Positions 32,330-43,282 of a DNA stretch of 64,000 nucleotides are shown here, piece after piece. The notes under the pieces were generated by a model. The model was given only the letters and a program-made list of their open reading frames with translations, was not told the origin of the DNA and ran no database searches. Where the stretch lies: positions 2,666,001 through 2,730,000 of the forward strand of contig OX463813.1 of the NCBI GenBank assembly GCA_949825045.1, read 5' to 3'. The position numbers were made by a program, and so were the translations under genes. Source of the DNA: Argyresthia goedartella. Its lineage: Eukaryota > Arthropoda > Insecta > Lepidoptera > Argyresthiidae. Numbering within the stretch: the first letter of the stretch is position 1; each line of letters starts with the position of its first letter.

Positions 32330-32516
32330 TACATTGTTATTGGTCCCACACTAGGGTTCCCTGTGACGTGGTAGCCAGCTTCAGCGACGTCACACACATA
32401 TACATATCGAACACCTTGGGATTTTTTTCTTCGTTTCCAGCCGGGATTCTAACCCGGGACTTGCTCGCTCTCACTCGGCAGGTAGACCCTCGAACCATAA
32501 AGCCACAGAGGTCAAG
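32330..32516 (-). mobile_element. S2 SINE, complete but diverged
   Basis: Body AATACATTGTTATTGGTCCC, GACGTGGTAGCCAGCTTCAG, then the head with TTCTAACCCGGGAC (reverse B box) and CATAAAGCCACAGAGG. Confidence 0.75.
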
Positions 32517-32867
32517 TCTAGACAGAAAAAAAGTATAATTAAATACTTATTATTATTGTGTATGTTCGTTCTACGTATATCTGATAAACGTAGCACAAAT
32601 AAAATGACTTCGCCAATATTAAAAATTATATATTTTCCTGATTTTTCGGCATTTATCAGGGTTTTCCAATATCATATGGCAATCCCTTCATGAAATTCGA
32701 CTTTACTGAAATTCATAAAAACCCAATTACACATGTACGTCCATTCTCATCCTAAAATAGTGGGTCATAAAGTGTTAAATTGCTTGCCGCAATTCATTCG
32801 GAATGCCTCGCATTTTGTTTGTTATATTTTTTTTTATGTTTCCAATTGCGTTCGAATATATAATTTA
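32517..32867. other. No gene seen
   Basis: AT-rich, no structure noted. Confidence 0.4.
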
Positions 32868-33010
32868 GTATCACGCCTTTTTCCATACGGAATAGCTGAG
32901 GCACATCCACTTTATGATGCGTGACAGGGGGCTACCCCGTCACCGCAGCTATGGAGATATGAAGGTTTCCTCACGATGTCGTCCATCATTGTTTGAAAGT
33001 CCGTTAGTCT
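32868..33010 (-). mobile_element. S1 SINE fragment
   Basis: AGTATCACGCCTTTTTCCAT, CTACCCCGTCACCGCAGCTA, GAAGGTTTCCTCACGATG. Confidence 0.65.
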
Positions 33011-33243
33011 CTGTCACAGATATGTAATTTTAAACTGGCGACTAACATTGTTTTTTGTCACATAATGGCTGTTAGTAGAATTGGTAATTGGATAACAGTC
33101 TGTAAACTTTGTACAACATGGCTTGGACTTGAATATGTAGGAGACTCGTGAATAATTGACAAAACTCAGCGGACCAAGGCGACGTGTTTTTTATTTTATT
33201 GAAAGATCGTCCACCAGCTATTGGTAAGACGCTCGTCTATCAA

Positions 33244-33340
33244 TTGATATTAAGTTGATGGAAAACATCTTGAGGAAATGTTCAAATCTCCAAAGCTGCA
33301 GCGTCGGGCTAGCCCCCTGTCTCGCAAAACGTAGTATTGC
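33244..33340 (+). mobile_element. S1 SINE fragment
   Basis: ATGGAAAACATCTTGAGGAA and TCGGGCTAGCCCCCTGTCTC. Confidence 0.6.
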
Positions 33341-33464
33341 ATTTTCTTCCCGTTTATTCTCTCTCGCAGCACAATTAAACCGACTTCAAGTGTTCGCTCC
33401 ATGCAAGTGAGCCTCTTGCAAATTCTCAACGAAGTGTTGGCACATTTCCATTGCGCTAGATTTA

Positions 33465-33628
33465 CATCTTCAACGTTGGACGCGGTGGAGGCACCGTGCA
33501 GTAGGGTCACTCTGCACATTACATCTTCAACGTTGGACGCGGTGGAGGCACCGTGCAGTAGGGTCACTCTGCACATTACATCTTCAACGTTGGACGCGGT
33601 GGAGGCACCGTGCAGTAGGGTCACTCTT
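33465..33628 (+). repeat. 57-bp tandem triplication
   Basis: CATCTTCAACGTTGGACGCG starts at 33465, 33522 and 33579. The copies look identical until the last one ends. The period is 19 codons, which creates open frames on both strands (33401-33679 plus, 33250-33642 minus), neither with a recognisable protein. The copies are GC-richer than their surroundings and very recent. Confidence 0.92.
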
Positions 33629-33864
33629 GGTTCTCTGTACAAGGAGTGTCTTCATTCGGCGCAACTGCCAACTTTTTAAAGTTTAATTTGCAGCGATGAA
33701 ACAGCCGTGTTTACGGCCGACGCAAATTAAAGTGGAGGCGCAAGGCGGAATAAGACTTAACTCGAGTAAACTTTGCAAACTTTATACCAATTTCTATGCA
33801 CTTTCGGCTTTTTAGATGAGGGGCGAGTTAGCACTATTCTCGGATTAACTTTGACATATTAAAG

Positions 33865-34036
33865 ACATCTGTGGCGCTGAGGTTGTGGTTCTGTCTACCA
33901 TGCAAGAGTTCCCGGGTTCGATTTGTGTGTGAGTTTATGTGTGTGTGATGTTGCCGTTTCTGGTTTCCACAACACATGGTATCCTAGTGTGGGGCGAGAA
34001 GCAATGTATGTAACTATATATAAATGTACATGTTAT
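33865..34036 (+). mobile_element. S2 SINE
   Basis: Head TGTGGCGCTGAGGTTGTGG, B-box-like GGTTCGATTTG, body GATGTTGCCGTTTCTGGTTT and GTATCCTAGTGTGGGGCG. The segment between the B box and body is deleted. Confidence 0.75.
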
Positions 34037-34411
34037 ATGAAGTATGGAGTTGTCAAAGTAATTGTTGATGTTGATCTCTTCTATAATCATGTTAAGCCAA
34101 GTTTATAGTAATTTATATTGCAAAGTAGAATTTTGGTTTTGTTAAATACGTTAACAAGATGTTTTTAAACTGTGTTTAGTTTTTAGCTGTTTGTGTGAAT
34201 GTTCTCAAGTGTGTGCATACTTTGGATGACAGTCTAGTACTGAATGTTGAATTTCCTATTTTTTGTATATTATTCAGTGAGTGTTTTACACACCTAATAA
34301 ATAAATAAATTCCGAAAAGAGTATTAACTCGTAACTCGCGTTCCCTCTGTATCGGGCCCTAATAGAAAACTAAAGAGACTAGAGATGATATTCCACAGTT
34401 TATTAAAAGTA
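34037..34411. other. No gene seen
   Basis: AT-rich, no structure noted. Confidence 0.4.
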
Positions 34412-34675
34412 AAAACATTATAATAATAATAATAATACCTTGGACACTTTACACATATTGATCTAGCCCCAAACTAGGATTACCTGTATCTTGTGTACAA
34501 GACAACGAATACACATACTTATATAGATAAATATTATACTTCGATAGATAAACTACCATGACTGGGGTACAAACCTCCGTTCTCATCAAATAAATATTTG
34601 CCCCCTCCGGGACTCGAACCCGGGACCCTTGGCTTCGTAGGCAGGGTGACTGCCGACTCGGCCCTTCTTGTCGTC
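34412..34675 (-). mobile_element. S3 SINE, complete
   Basis: ATA-repeat tail at the left, TTGATCTAGCCCCAAACTAG, then the head GGGACTCGAACCCGGGACCC and CTTCGTAGGCAGGGTGACTG. Confidence 0.85.
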
Positions 34676-35044
34676 ATCAGCATTGCTGTCGCTATCTGTG
34701 TCTCGCACACGTCACTACTGCACCTGTAGAATGTTTACCCCCGCGGGGTGTAACGACGGGGGAAGATGAGAGACAGAGCTATACGCTCGAAATAGCCCCG
34801 TCCCTCACTTTCCCAGTTCAACATGCTACGGGGTTGGTATGTCGCGGCGACTGAGCGACATTGCTGCGCAGCAATGCTGCCGCTGCATTGCTGCAGGTAA
34901 ATGTCGCCGCGGCAGACGATAAATGTATGGAGTTCAGGTTCATTATTGTACGGGGTCTAGAGTGCTGCGAATCAGTGCCGCCGAGTTCGGACTTATACCC
35001 TAACAGTTCCACAATCAAATCAAATCAAAATATTCATTTTTCTG
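34676..35044. other. GC-rich spacer with a perfect palindrome
   Basis: CATTGCTGCGCAGCAATG at 34859-34876 is an 18-bp perfect palindrome, followed by further GCTGC words. Short frames on both strands have no recognisable content. Confidence 0.5.
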
Positions 35045-35281
35045 TTGGATAAGGGTAGTATTTAATCGGACATCAAATATGTCTTATTTGCACAGCAAAA
35101 AAGTGAAAAAAAAAACACTTTTTATGTTTTAAATATTGTTTGTGTACTCAAATTTTATGTTTCTTTTACTCTTACACGATGAACCTAACATAAAAGGTTC
35201 ACTTTGCTCACCCCCTTTACCCTTCACCTACCCTTACCCACCACTTCACCCTGATATTTGATGTGCGGTTATTTAATATTT
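35045..35281 (+). mobile_element. MITE family M1
   Basis: GGGTAGTATTTAATCGGACA at the left and CCTGATATTTGATGTGCGG at the right, with a worn core (CTCACCCCCTTTACCCTTCA). Confidence 0.65.
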
Positions 35282-35439
35282 ACCGTTGGATAATTACATA
35301 TCTCTTTGAGCACGCCATTCATTTAACACTAGTTGTATATTCCTTAAGCATATACCTCTCAGAGAAGAACGCACAAGAAACTCTGAGGTAGCTCTTTTTC
35401 AAAGGAAATACTTATAACTAATGTGGAATGTAAACTAAA

Positions 35440-35547
35440 GGTAAACTGTGGAATGAGCTTCCCTGCACTATCAGGGACAGTCGATCTCTAAATATATTTA
35501 AAAACCGGCTAAAGAAGCACTATCTCTCCCTTTACAGTATATACATA

Positions 35548-35581
<34 letters not shown>

Positions 35582-35743
35582 ATAGTTTATTATAAGGTGT
35601 ATTCATATTGTTACACTGTATTTAAGTAATTGTGTATGCAGTCTATTCTTAGCATTAGATAAACTAGACTTTGTACATGTTTTTTCTGTTATAAGTTATC
35701 TGTATCACTATTTTGTGTAGTACAATAAAGAAAAAAAAAAAAC
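35440..35743 (+). pseudogene. LINE 3' end with RT tail
   Basis: The plus strand from about 35445 reads LWNELPCTIRDSRSLNIF then KNRLKKHYLSLY, the C-terminal end of a CR1/I-like LINE ORF. A TA microsatellite (35550-35578) and a 3' UTR with GTGTAGTACAATAAAG plus an A-rich tail follow. A second copy is at 42550-42877. Only the 3' end is present. Confidence 0.75.
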
Positions 35744-35814
35744 TAATAGTACATTGATTTCAATTATGTTTATTTTTAAGATAGCCATTGGAAAAACAAG
35801 CAAGCAGTTTATCC

Positions 35815-35977
35815 CGAAGGAGTTACGTCTTCTAGGTAATTTGACACTGAGTATATCCCTTCACATATAATTTACTTTTAATAATCGTTTTCAATGTATG
35901 TGTCGGTAAGCTTTGAATAGTATCGGGGACTTTATTGTAAACGCGTACATTGGCCGATGAAGGCATTGGAAAATTTG
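35815..35977 (-). pseudogene. LINE RT tail, another family
   Basis: The minus strand reads SSANVRVYNKVPDTIQSL then LYVKGYTQCQI and a stop, about 52 codons of a CR1-like LINE C-terminus. It ends at the boundary of an M4 MITE, which may have inserted into it. Confidence 0.65.
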
Positions 35978-35984
35978 TGGAGTC

Positions 35985-36112
35985 TATACCTCGCGCCACG
36001 AATTAAGAGCGCTGGGCGACGTTGGCGGGAATTACTGCGCATATGTACAGTTATTGAAAAGTGACTACCGCGCAATCAAAGTCACCAATCATAACGTGTG
36101 GCGCGACGTATA
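35985..36112 (+). mobile_element. MITE family M4, short form
   Basis: TACCTCGCGCCACGAATTAA at the left and AACGTGTGGCGCGACGTA inverted at the right, with the interior GGCGGGAATTACTGCGCATA. Confidence 0.7.
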
Positions 36113-36728
36113 ATAATTCAGCTGGACAGCTTCATTAATCATATGAGATCCAGTCACCGTGCCGCCACTAGCGTCAACGACATACGATAGACATTTCACA
36201 CTGGGATATTCATTTCTCGTTTTTGCCACCATGTCTTAAGTATGTCTTAAGTATCAGCTAGTTTAAGTATTGTGTTATTATCTTCAACCGAGTTCAAAAA
36301 AGAAGGTTCTCATTTCGTCTGTTTGTTAAGCGATTTCTCCGTCAATTATAAACCGATTTTCATAATTCTTCTTTTGATTGGTAGGTCATACTTCATACAA
36401 ATTTTATCAAAATTTATTAAGTACTTAAGTGATTAAGTTGATTAACTTTTTGAAAAATCAACATATAGAAAAAAAATACATAGATGACGTTTTGGTTTGC
36501 GGTTCCGTGCAGCAAATGTTTTGATGAGGACTTTTCATGCACATGGTGAGGAAGAAATAGGCCGTGAACTTGAAGTCGGTTTAAGTTTTTAACTGGTGAA
36601 TTCACCAGTTAAATTATCAATCAATCAATAAAATTCAGTAGTTTTTTATTATTATTTTGACATCTAGGAATTTTCATCAGAATTAGTTTCAAGTTGAGAA
36701 ATCGACCAATGAAAAGACAGCTCGTTGA
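36113..36728. other. No gene seen; one perfect palindrome
   Basis: 36588-36613 is a 26-bp perfect palindrome (half-site TTTAACTGGTGAA). 36330-36425 matches the repeat at 300-425. Confidence 0.5.
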
Positions 36729-36949
36729 AGTGGGTGAGCGAAGCGAAGCCCCCTTTATCCTTCGTGTTAGGTTAAACATGTAAGAACAATAAAAATACTT
36801 AAAACATAAACTTAAGTACACAAAACATAAAAATAAATTTCATTTACTTAAACACAATTTGGTGGAAATTTATCCATCCTGGCAGTCATTTCGAATTTAT
36901 TGGTAGTAAAATAGGTGCGTTTTTGGTAATCGTTTAAACATAAGCCGTT
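36729..36949 (-). mobile_element. MITE family M2, truncated
   Basis: It starts inside the core (GGTGAGCGAAGCGAAGCCCC) and runs to the M2 end (GTGCGTTTTTGGTAATCGTT, AAACATAAG). Confidence 0.7.
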
Positions 36950-37383
36950 TAATATTTCCCGAATTCAATTCACTGTATTAGTTTTTAGTTTATATACTGC
37001 ATTTTACTTCAGTTACGTAGCAGTGCCATTCCTTACGTTCGGTGGGCTGTACGTCTCCCATTTGTCAAACTCTGCGGCCGATTTTACCATATGTAATGCA
37101 TATTTTTGTTAGTTTTGCATATGACCTAGCTTAAGCTCTGGCGAGTCGAACGGGTCGGAATTATATGCAAAGTCGTCTTCAATGCAGTTTGTGACAGAAA
37201 AATGAAGTCATATTTTAACTACTCAAAATTGAGGGTAGTTGGGGGTAGAAGTGAGAGGTAGATAATTTAAAACCTTTATCGGAAAAGTGGCGTTAGCTAA
37301 CGCCGGTGGTAACTGAGGGGTTGAGAGGTTGTTGGGTTTATCTCATCGTCATCATCAACTAAGGAACCGATTTTATCAGAGCA
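36950..37383. other. No gene seen
   Basis: No supported feature. Confidence 0.4.
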
Positions 37384-37622
37384 GACGACCCGAATGGCCG
37401 AGTTGGCAGTGACCCTGCCTAGGAAGCCAAGGGTCCCGGGGTCGAGTCCCGGTGGGGCAAATATTTGTTTGATGAGAACGGATGTTTGTATCCTAGTCAT
37501 GGTTGTTTATCTATCTCAATATAATATTTATCTATATAAGTATGTGTATCGTTGACTGGTATCCTAGTTTGGGGCTAGATCAATATGTGTAAATAGTGTC
37601 CCAGGAATTATTATTATTATAA
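37384..37622 (+). mobile_element. S3 SINE, complete
   Basis: A box region TGGCCGAGTTGGCAGTG, B-box-like GGGTCGAGTCCC, ACGGATGTTTGTATCCTAGT, GGGGCTAGATCAATATGTG, and an ATT-repeat tail. Confidence 0.85.
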
Positions 37623-38934
37623 CTAAAGTATTCACTTCTCCACACAAATCTCAAGCTACCGCCGTCAGCCCAAAATGTGGAAATTCAAAAATAAAGTAGC
37701 TCTGTTCATATTGGTTTCATAGCGAAATTCGCTCAGAATTATGTCGCTCACAACTCCTAAAAAATTTACCTCAGCTTTCTGTAATATCATATACATTGTA
37801 ATATTTATTAACTTATATTATAGGGTTTACTCGAGTACCCGGTTTTTCGGGCATCGGCTTCAAATGTTTTTTTGTAGATTTCGGTTAGTGAGTTAGTGAC
37901 TTCACCAGCATTTGTTATGCCAAGTGTCATATCACCAATGTCGACATATTTTTGAGCTAACATTTCGTACTACTCGTAATATGGTTACAAGATTAAACAT
38001 TTGTAATGGGTATGTAACGAATTCCAATAAACTTAATTATTACTGGTCCCGCGCTTCTGCGGTCGATAGGTATGACAGCTGAGTGCATTTATGGCGTGCC
38101 TAAGGTATAGCGCAGAACCGATGAATAAATAAAAAAATGTACGCGTGCAGCACCGTAAACGTGAGAGTTCGTTAAATTTTTCTCTGTCCAATTAACGTTC
38201 TTTGTTACGAATTTATTTTTAATATAATCTGCCCTGTTAAAAAGTATTTTAACTTGTCCACTCGCGTATGAACAGCTAGTATGGACTTGCATTAAATTTT
38301 TATTTACCTACCGTCCACTCACGCATGAACACCTTGTATGGACGTGGAATAATATTTATATTTATTTTTATAAAATAATAACTACTGTAGAGGGTATTCT
38401 AATATTACCCGTTACCCGAATTTCGGGTCGTCGGGTAATTCCACTTGTTCGGCAGAACATGTACATTTTTCCACATTTAATTTAGAACGCGAGTGTCAAA
38501 GAGTGTTTATTTTGAAAAGCCTTTGTGACTTCTGTTACAGCGATATTATTTGTTCTGTTACTGTACTTCGTTTGCGTTCGTGTAGTTTCTGTGGTAATTG
38601 CTTTCTGGCTTTCGAGTCTCAAATTAAATAAACGTTACATGATTGTAACGTTATTTTGATGTTCCCCGCTGAGTTTTGTTAAATGGTCATATAATTGGTG
38701 TAAATGCTTTTTTGTAGTGAAAGTATTTGTAAGTAGTTTAAATCGCAATGTTGGGCGAAATGAGGTGTGTTTAGATCTGTGGGTTTTATATGTAATACTA
38801 AAAGAAAAAATTGAAAAATGTAAGTCGTAGCAAAAGTTTTAGGTTAGATATGTCGACAAAGATTTTTTTACATTGGTTAAGGTGTCAAAGCCCTTTTTGA
38901 CTACTTCCAATAATGATAAGTTCCCTTTTTGACC
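37623..38934. other. No gene seen
   Basis: AT-rich. 38250-38340 holds a diverged 2-copy repeat of about 75 bp (GTCCACTCGCGTATGAAC and GTCCACTCACGCATGAAC). Nothing coding is supported. Confidence 0.45.
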
Positions 38935-39085
38935 TCTTCTCCATTTTACCACTTCCCAATTTTACCACTCACCAATTTCACCACTTAAAATTTTAATACT
39001 TTGAAATTTTAACACTTTCCAATTTAACCACTTCCCAATTTTACCACTTCCCTCATTTACCACTTCCTAATACAACCACTTCCCA
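38935..39085 (+). repeat. Degenerate 16-17-bp tandem repeat
   Basis: Variants of CAATTTTACCACTTCCC repeat about nine times with substitutions. Related CCACTTCCCAAT words reappear at 56400-56640. Confidence 0.75.
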
Positions 39086-39779
39086 CATTACTCAAATTGT
39101 AAATAACATTTTATTACGTTTCACGTATTTCACTCAAAATATGCGAAATCTTTTAATTTTATTGCACCATATTACTATCTGTCTCCAAACCCGGCAATCG
39201 ACCACTAGGTCAACAACTTTGCAAACTTAGCAATATTCTAACAGCGACAGCAAAAATCTCTACCGAGTCTTTATCCGAAAATGTAAGAAATTCGAAGCCT
39301 GCTAAATTCGGAATGTCCTCCCTAATATAAATTATCTTCTGCCAACCACCGTTCTCTTTCTAATAGTCGCCTTACATAACGCCAAGGAAATTTAATCTCT
39401 CCACCACAATGTACACGCCACAATTTCCTCTGACACCTCTTGAAAATTACCAACCATTATATACTCGAGCTAAATTTGAAATTAGGACTTCTTTTTCTTA
39501 AAAAATAAAGTGTATTTTTCTTTGGCGCTAAACATGCTTTGCTCTTCCGTTTTTAAGTCGTTGAAGATTTAACTCAGCTAACAGGCATTAGGGTTCGTAT
39601 TCGGGTGGGAGTGGCGCTGGTTGGTTGGGTGATTTATCAGGGAGGATAGAAGCTGTCAAGGCCCTAATATCCTGGGCTCGATAGGAAACGTAAGGCAAGG
39701 TGATATTGCTGGGGAAACCTAAGTACGTTCGCACGTATTCAGCCAGCGAATCTTCGATTTGCTGAAAATATTCTACTTC

Positions 39780-39862
39780 CTGCCTTCGTTTTCCATGGAG
39801 TATCGAATTACGGCCATGGCTCAACGTGTCTCTGCCACCTCTTTTGGAAAATGACGTGACGA
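39780..39862 (+). mobile_element. S1 SINE remnant
   Basis: ATGGAGTATCGAATTACGGC, CTCTGCCACCTCTTTTGG and AATGACGTGACGA align with the S1 3' half. This explains part of a 110-codon minus-strand open frame at 39588-39920. Confidence 0.5.
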
Positions 39863-40149
39863 ACTCAAACTTAAACTCACACTCAAATAATTTAGTGTAA
39901 GTAGGCAAAATAATGCACATTTAAAGGAAAGTCCATTAACTCTACCAGAGCTTCGGAAATATGCCCGTCAGAGAAGATAGCACCAAGAAACTCTACGGGG
40001 ATGTCATTATAAAAAAAAACATCATACTTTTTATGCCAAATATAAAATTATGTAATCTAATGACAATATTATAACATCGTAACTGTTAGTGCCGCAAAGT
40101 AACAATTTTACAAAAGAAATAAATAGGAGTTAATATATTTCTTTTGTTA

Positions 40150-40240
40150 GCTGAATGCGTACAAACGATGCTGGAAAACATCGTGAGGAGACCTTCCATC
40201 TTCATAGCTGCGGCGATGAGCCAGCCCTTTTTACGCAAAA
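40150..40240 (+). mobile_element. S1 SINE fragment
   Basis: GATGCTGGAAAACATCGTGA and GCGGCGATGAGCCAGCCC. Confidence 0.6.
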
Positions 40241-40321
40241 GCATTGCAACTATAACCCTTTAACCCTGTCTGAGCCAATGCGTGATGCTATGTTTAACTT
40301 TGCGAATAATGTCACTCGCAT

Positions 40322-40440
40322 CACACACACTCACGCACGCACGCACACTCACTCACTAACACTCACACACACGCGCGTACATACACAAATCTCGAGTGTT
40401 AATGCCCTCCATTATGTAGCAGTCACATAAACTACTATTT
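40322..40440 (+). repeat. CA-rich microsatellite and M3 flank piece
   Basis: ACACACTCACGCACGCACGC-type sequence, then CTCGAGTGTTAATGCCCTCC and GTAGCAGTCACATAAACTAC, the M3-associated flank. Confidence 0.65.
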
Positions 40441-40630
40441 TTATTATTTATATTATTATTACTTCTGGAGACGTGTACCTGTTTATATATAGTGATTTTG
40501 AACCTTATGTCATCGTCAAAAAATGTTAAACCTTTAGCGGTAAAATATCTTCTTTGGAAGACGCCAGGCATACAGAGGTCGCCCTGGTAAATCGTGGAGC
40601 CGCAAAACTATCGTGCCTTATTTAAAATCG

Positions 40631-40784
40631 GGAAATATTAAACGCACATCAATAATACTGATTTGCACAGCAAATTTACTGATTTTTACAGAAAATATCA
40701 AGGCAATACTCAAAACATAAATAGTATTTTTGCTGATCCTTTTTGCTGTGGAAATCAGTATTTTTGCTGTGCGATTAAATACTA
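40631..40784 (-). mobile_element. MITE family M1, core-deleted
   Basis: Both M1 ends (GCACATCAATAATACTGATT and AAATCAGTATTTTTGCTGTG), but most of the shared core is missing. Confidence 0.7.
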
Positions 40785-40911
40785 GTGTACGCTCGGGGTG
40801 AGCTATATAGTGGACTGTATGACGACAACGAAAAGGGTTTGTGAAGGTGAGTTTGATGTGTGGCAGTATAGACTTCTAGGCCCAACAAGGAGAGATGAGA
40901 GCTTCACTCAC

Positions 40912-41093
40912 CTCCGTTCCTGAGTCAGGCTACTCACGCTTGGAGAGCTACATCAGCTCTGCTTTGCCTCTTCACGATCGCACCCTGGATCTGGGCTCGG
41001 CGGCTTGAAGTCCCACTGCTTCTCGCTGGTTCGGCTAACCGAACATCTCGGTAACAGTTGAACGCCAAACACTTGTATACTATAATAACGACT
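40912..41093 (-). other. Candidate first exon with splice donor
   Basis: On the minus strand the exon would end GGAACGGAG before GTGAGTGA, a near-ideal donor at 40911/40912. The 180 bp upstream are GC-rich against AT-rich flanks. An initiator-like TTCTCACAGTCG places a possible start near 41093. Within it an ATG opens only three codons, so it would be mainly 5' untranslated. There is no TATA box at the right distance and no matching acceptor identified. It could equally be an unknown repeat. Confidence 0.25.
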
Positions 41094-41170
41094 GTGAGAA
41101 TCTTATCTACTGCGCGACACGACGAACGAAAAGGGAGGGTAAGGTTTCCAACAGTGACAGTTTCGTACGA

Positions 41171-41207
41171 GGTTGGGAGGGGGCGGGGGCGGGGGGGGGA
41201 GGGTAGG
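41171..41207 (+). repeat. G-rich run with quadruplex potential
   Basis: GGTTGGGAGGGGGCGGGGGC, then nine Gs, AGGG and TAGG. There are more than four runs of three or more G with 1-nt spacers. Confidence 0.8.
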
Positions 41208-41382
41208 TAACCCCTCCTGTGAAATATCCAGTCTAGGAAATGTATGGTTTTTTGTTATGAATTTTCAAAAATCCATTTTTAAGGTAATTTTTTACTATAG
41301 GATTTTTAGAAAAAGTCATTGTTTGTAGTATTGATGTTCGAAATCGTCTAAGCTCCGGCTACTAGGGCTCATAAAAAAGGCA

Positions 41383-41548
41383 AGTATTTCATTGCACATC
41401 AAAAATACTGATTTTCACAGCAAAAAATGATCATCAAACACTTATGATGTTTTAAGTATTTTTGTTGTTCTTACATGTTCAACCTAATACGAAGGATATA
41501 GGGTACTTTACTTTACACTTCACCTAAGCTGCCGCAGTATTTTGCCCT
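41383..41548 (+). mobile_element. MITE family M1, left half
   Basis: CACATCAAAAATACTGATTT, then the core to CACCTAAGCTGCCGCAGTAT. The right terminal repeat is absent. Confidence 0.65.
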
Positions 41549-42125
41549 CCAGTCTTTGCCCTTCAGTCCAAAAACACAGCAAAAGTCGTCGAAATAGCTC
41601 AAAACAAGCAAAAGAAAACATTCACGCAACTCGAAGAAAAACGGAATGTTTGCAGCAACGTTGTTTTACGTTCAAACAGCGACGTTACGTTCCGTTCCAC
41701 ACATTCTAAATCTAATTGACATTCATCTTAGTCAAAATTTTACGAAAAACGTTTCGTTTCTCCAGATAATATTCGTAAGTTTAATTCATTCATAATTAAT
41801 TAAATACTTAACTCCTAATATTAAAAACTGAATAAATGGTTCAAGGTAAACCCCATCTACCCCCTAGTAACCAATTTTACTAAGTATCAAACTGTCACTG
41901 TTGGAAACCCAAACCAAAAGGGATGTTTTCGCGACAGCAGACAAAGGTGTCCTAATTTGAATTGACGCAGACTAGCACCAATTCTAACGATACATTTTGA
42001 ATGCAAACGTCACATATTGTGACATTTGCGACAGATGGAACAGCCCGATGTGTTCCATATTAATACTAAGATTTAGTAGGCAGCTTACCTAAACAACTAG
42101 CCTTTAAAATCTCTTTTTATCATAA
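41549..42125. other. No gene seen
   Basis: AT-rich, no supported feature. Confidence 0.4.
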
Positions 42126-42180
42126 CCAAATGCGAGTATGCAACTCGCATTTGGTACAGATGAGTATGCAACTCATCTGT
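42126..42180. repeat. Two adjacent perfect hairpins with the same loop
   Basis: 42126-42154: CCAAATGCGAGT, loop ATGCA, exact reverse complement. 42156-42180: ACAGATGAGT, loop ATGCA, exact reverse complement. One base separates them, and both share GAGTATGCAACTC. Confidence 0.95.
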
Positions 42181-42434
42181 TACGGTCACATTACAAAATG
42201 TAAACTCCCGCCGTACACACACCCCCGATTACTCAAAGCAAATTTAATTTCCATGCAAAGCAAATATGTTCCGACTAAAATTAAATCATCGCCACCGCGA
42301 ACAGAACCGGGCAGCTTTTAAACTGCCCTCAAAACAAACTTTGGCTGTAACAAAGCATAATTTGTAACACGTAAACAGGCATTTTAACTAATGACGCGAT
42401 CATGCACGACACCGCAACATCATGCGCTGGCTCG

Positions 42435-43047
42435 CAGGGGCGGATCCAGGATTCTCTTTTGAGGGGGGGCGGCTCATATGGCGTCTACGCTCAAAGCTCC
42501 AGATCGCTCCACTGCAGCCTACGAGCACGGGTTCAGAAGCCGACCCGTACGACTGTGGAATGAGCTTCCTTGCACTATCAGGGACAGTCGATCTCTAAAT
42601 ATATTCAAAAATGGGCTAAAAAACACTATCTATTCCTTTCCAGTTAGATAAATATATATACATATATTTTGGTATGTATAAGTGTATTATACGGTTAATA
42701 TGTATACATATTGTTACGTTGTTTAAGTAATTGTGTGTGCAGTCTATTTTTAGCAAACCCACCATGGTTTGCTAGATTTTTTTTTTTTGATATAAGCTTG
42801 CCTTTGTACATGTTTTTTTTCTATTATAAGTTATCTGTATATCTGTTTTGTGTAGTACAATAAAGAAATTACGAAATTGATGACAATTGAACGTTTAGTT
42901 ATAGGTAGCATTATTCTACCTTTATTGCTCGTACAATAAATTCAAGTTTGCTATTGTTGGTCACGGAAGATATTATAGATACTTCGGGGGAAGGGAGAAG
43001 GGGCTTGAACATCCCCAACTGCCCACTACTCTCTCTGGATCCACTAA
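42435..43047. mobile_element. Possible transposon remnant, LINE nested inside
   Basis: GGGGCGGATCCAGGATTCTC at the left and CTCTCTGGATCCACTAATGC at the right are loosely inverted, and a LINE 3' end (42550-42877) sits between. The end match is short, so this is tentative. Confidence 0.3.
42550..42877 (+). pseudogene. LINE 3' end with RT tail, second copy
   Basis: The same element as 35440-35743: LWNELPCTIRDSRSLNIF, then KNGLKNTIY, a 3' UTR with GTAAGTGTATTATACGG-like sequence and GTGTAGTACAATAAAGAAAT. The frame opens at about 42553 and stops at the TAG near 42645. It is truncated at 5'. Confidence 0.75.
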
Positions 43048-43097
43048 TGCTGGCTCATAATAGGTATTCGTAAATAAACCTTAAAGTGGTTAAAAGA

Positions 43098-43282
43098 TTT
43101 AAAAGAAAAAGATTTAAAAGATTTAAAATATTTAAAAGATTTAAAAGATTTAAAAGATTTAAAATATTTAAATGATTTAAAAGATTTAAAAGATTTAAAA
43201 GATTTAAAAGATTTAAAAGATTTAAAAGATTTAAATGATTTAAAAGATTTAAAAGATTTAAAAGATTTAAAAGATTTAATGA
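43098..43282 (-). repeat. 9-bp tandem repeat
   Basis: TTTAAAAGA repeated about twenty times with TATT and TGAT variants. It produces a spurious FKS-repeat frame on the minus strand. Confidence 0.93.

Noticed and set aside
39588..39920. 110-codon minus-strand ORF as a host exon
   Set aside because: The N-terminal part overlaps an S1 SINE remnant (39780-39862) and there is no clear acceptor. The C-terminal part looks protein-like (LPYVSYRAQDIRALT) but is not recognised.
43098..43282. Phe-Lys-Ser repeat protein on the minus strand
   Set aside because: It is the translation of a 9-bp AT microsatellite.
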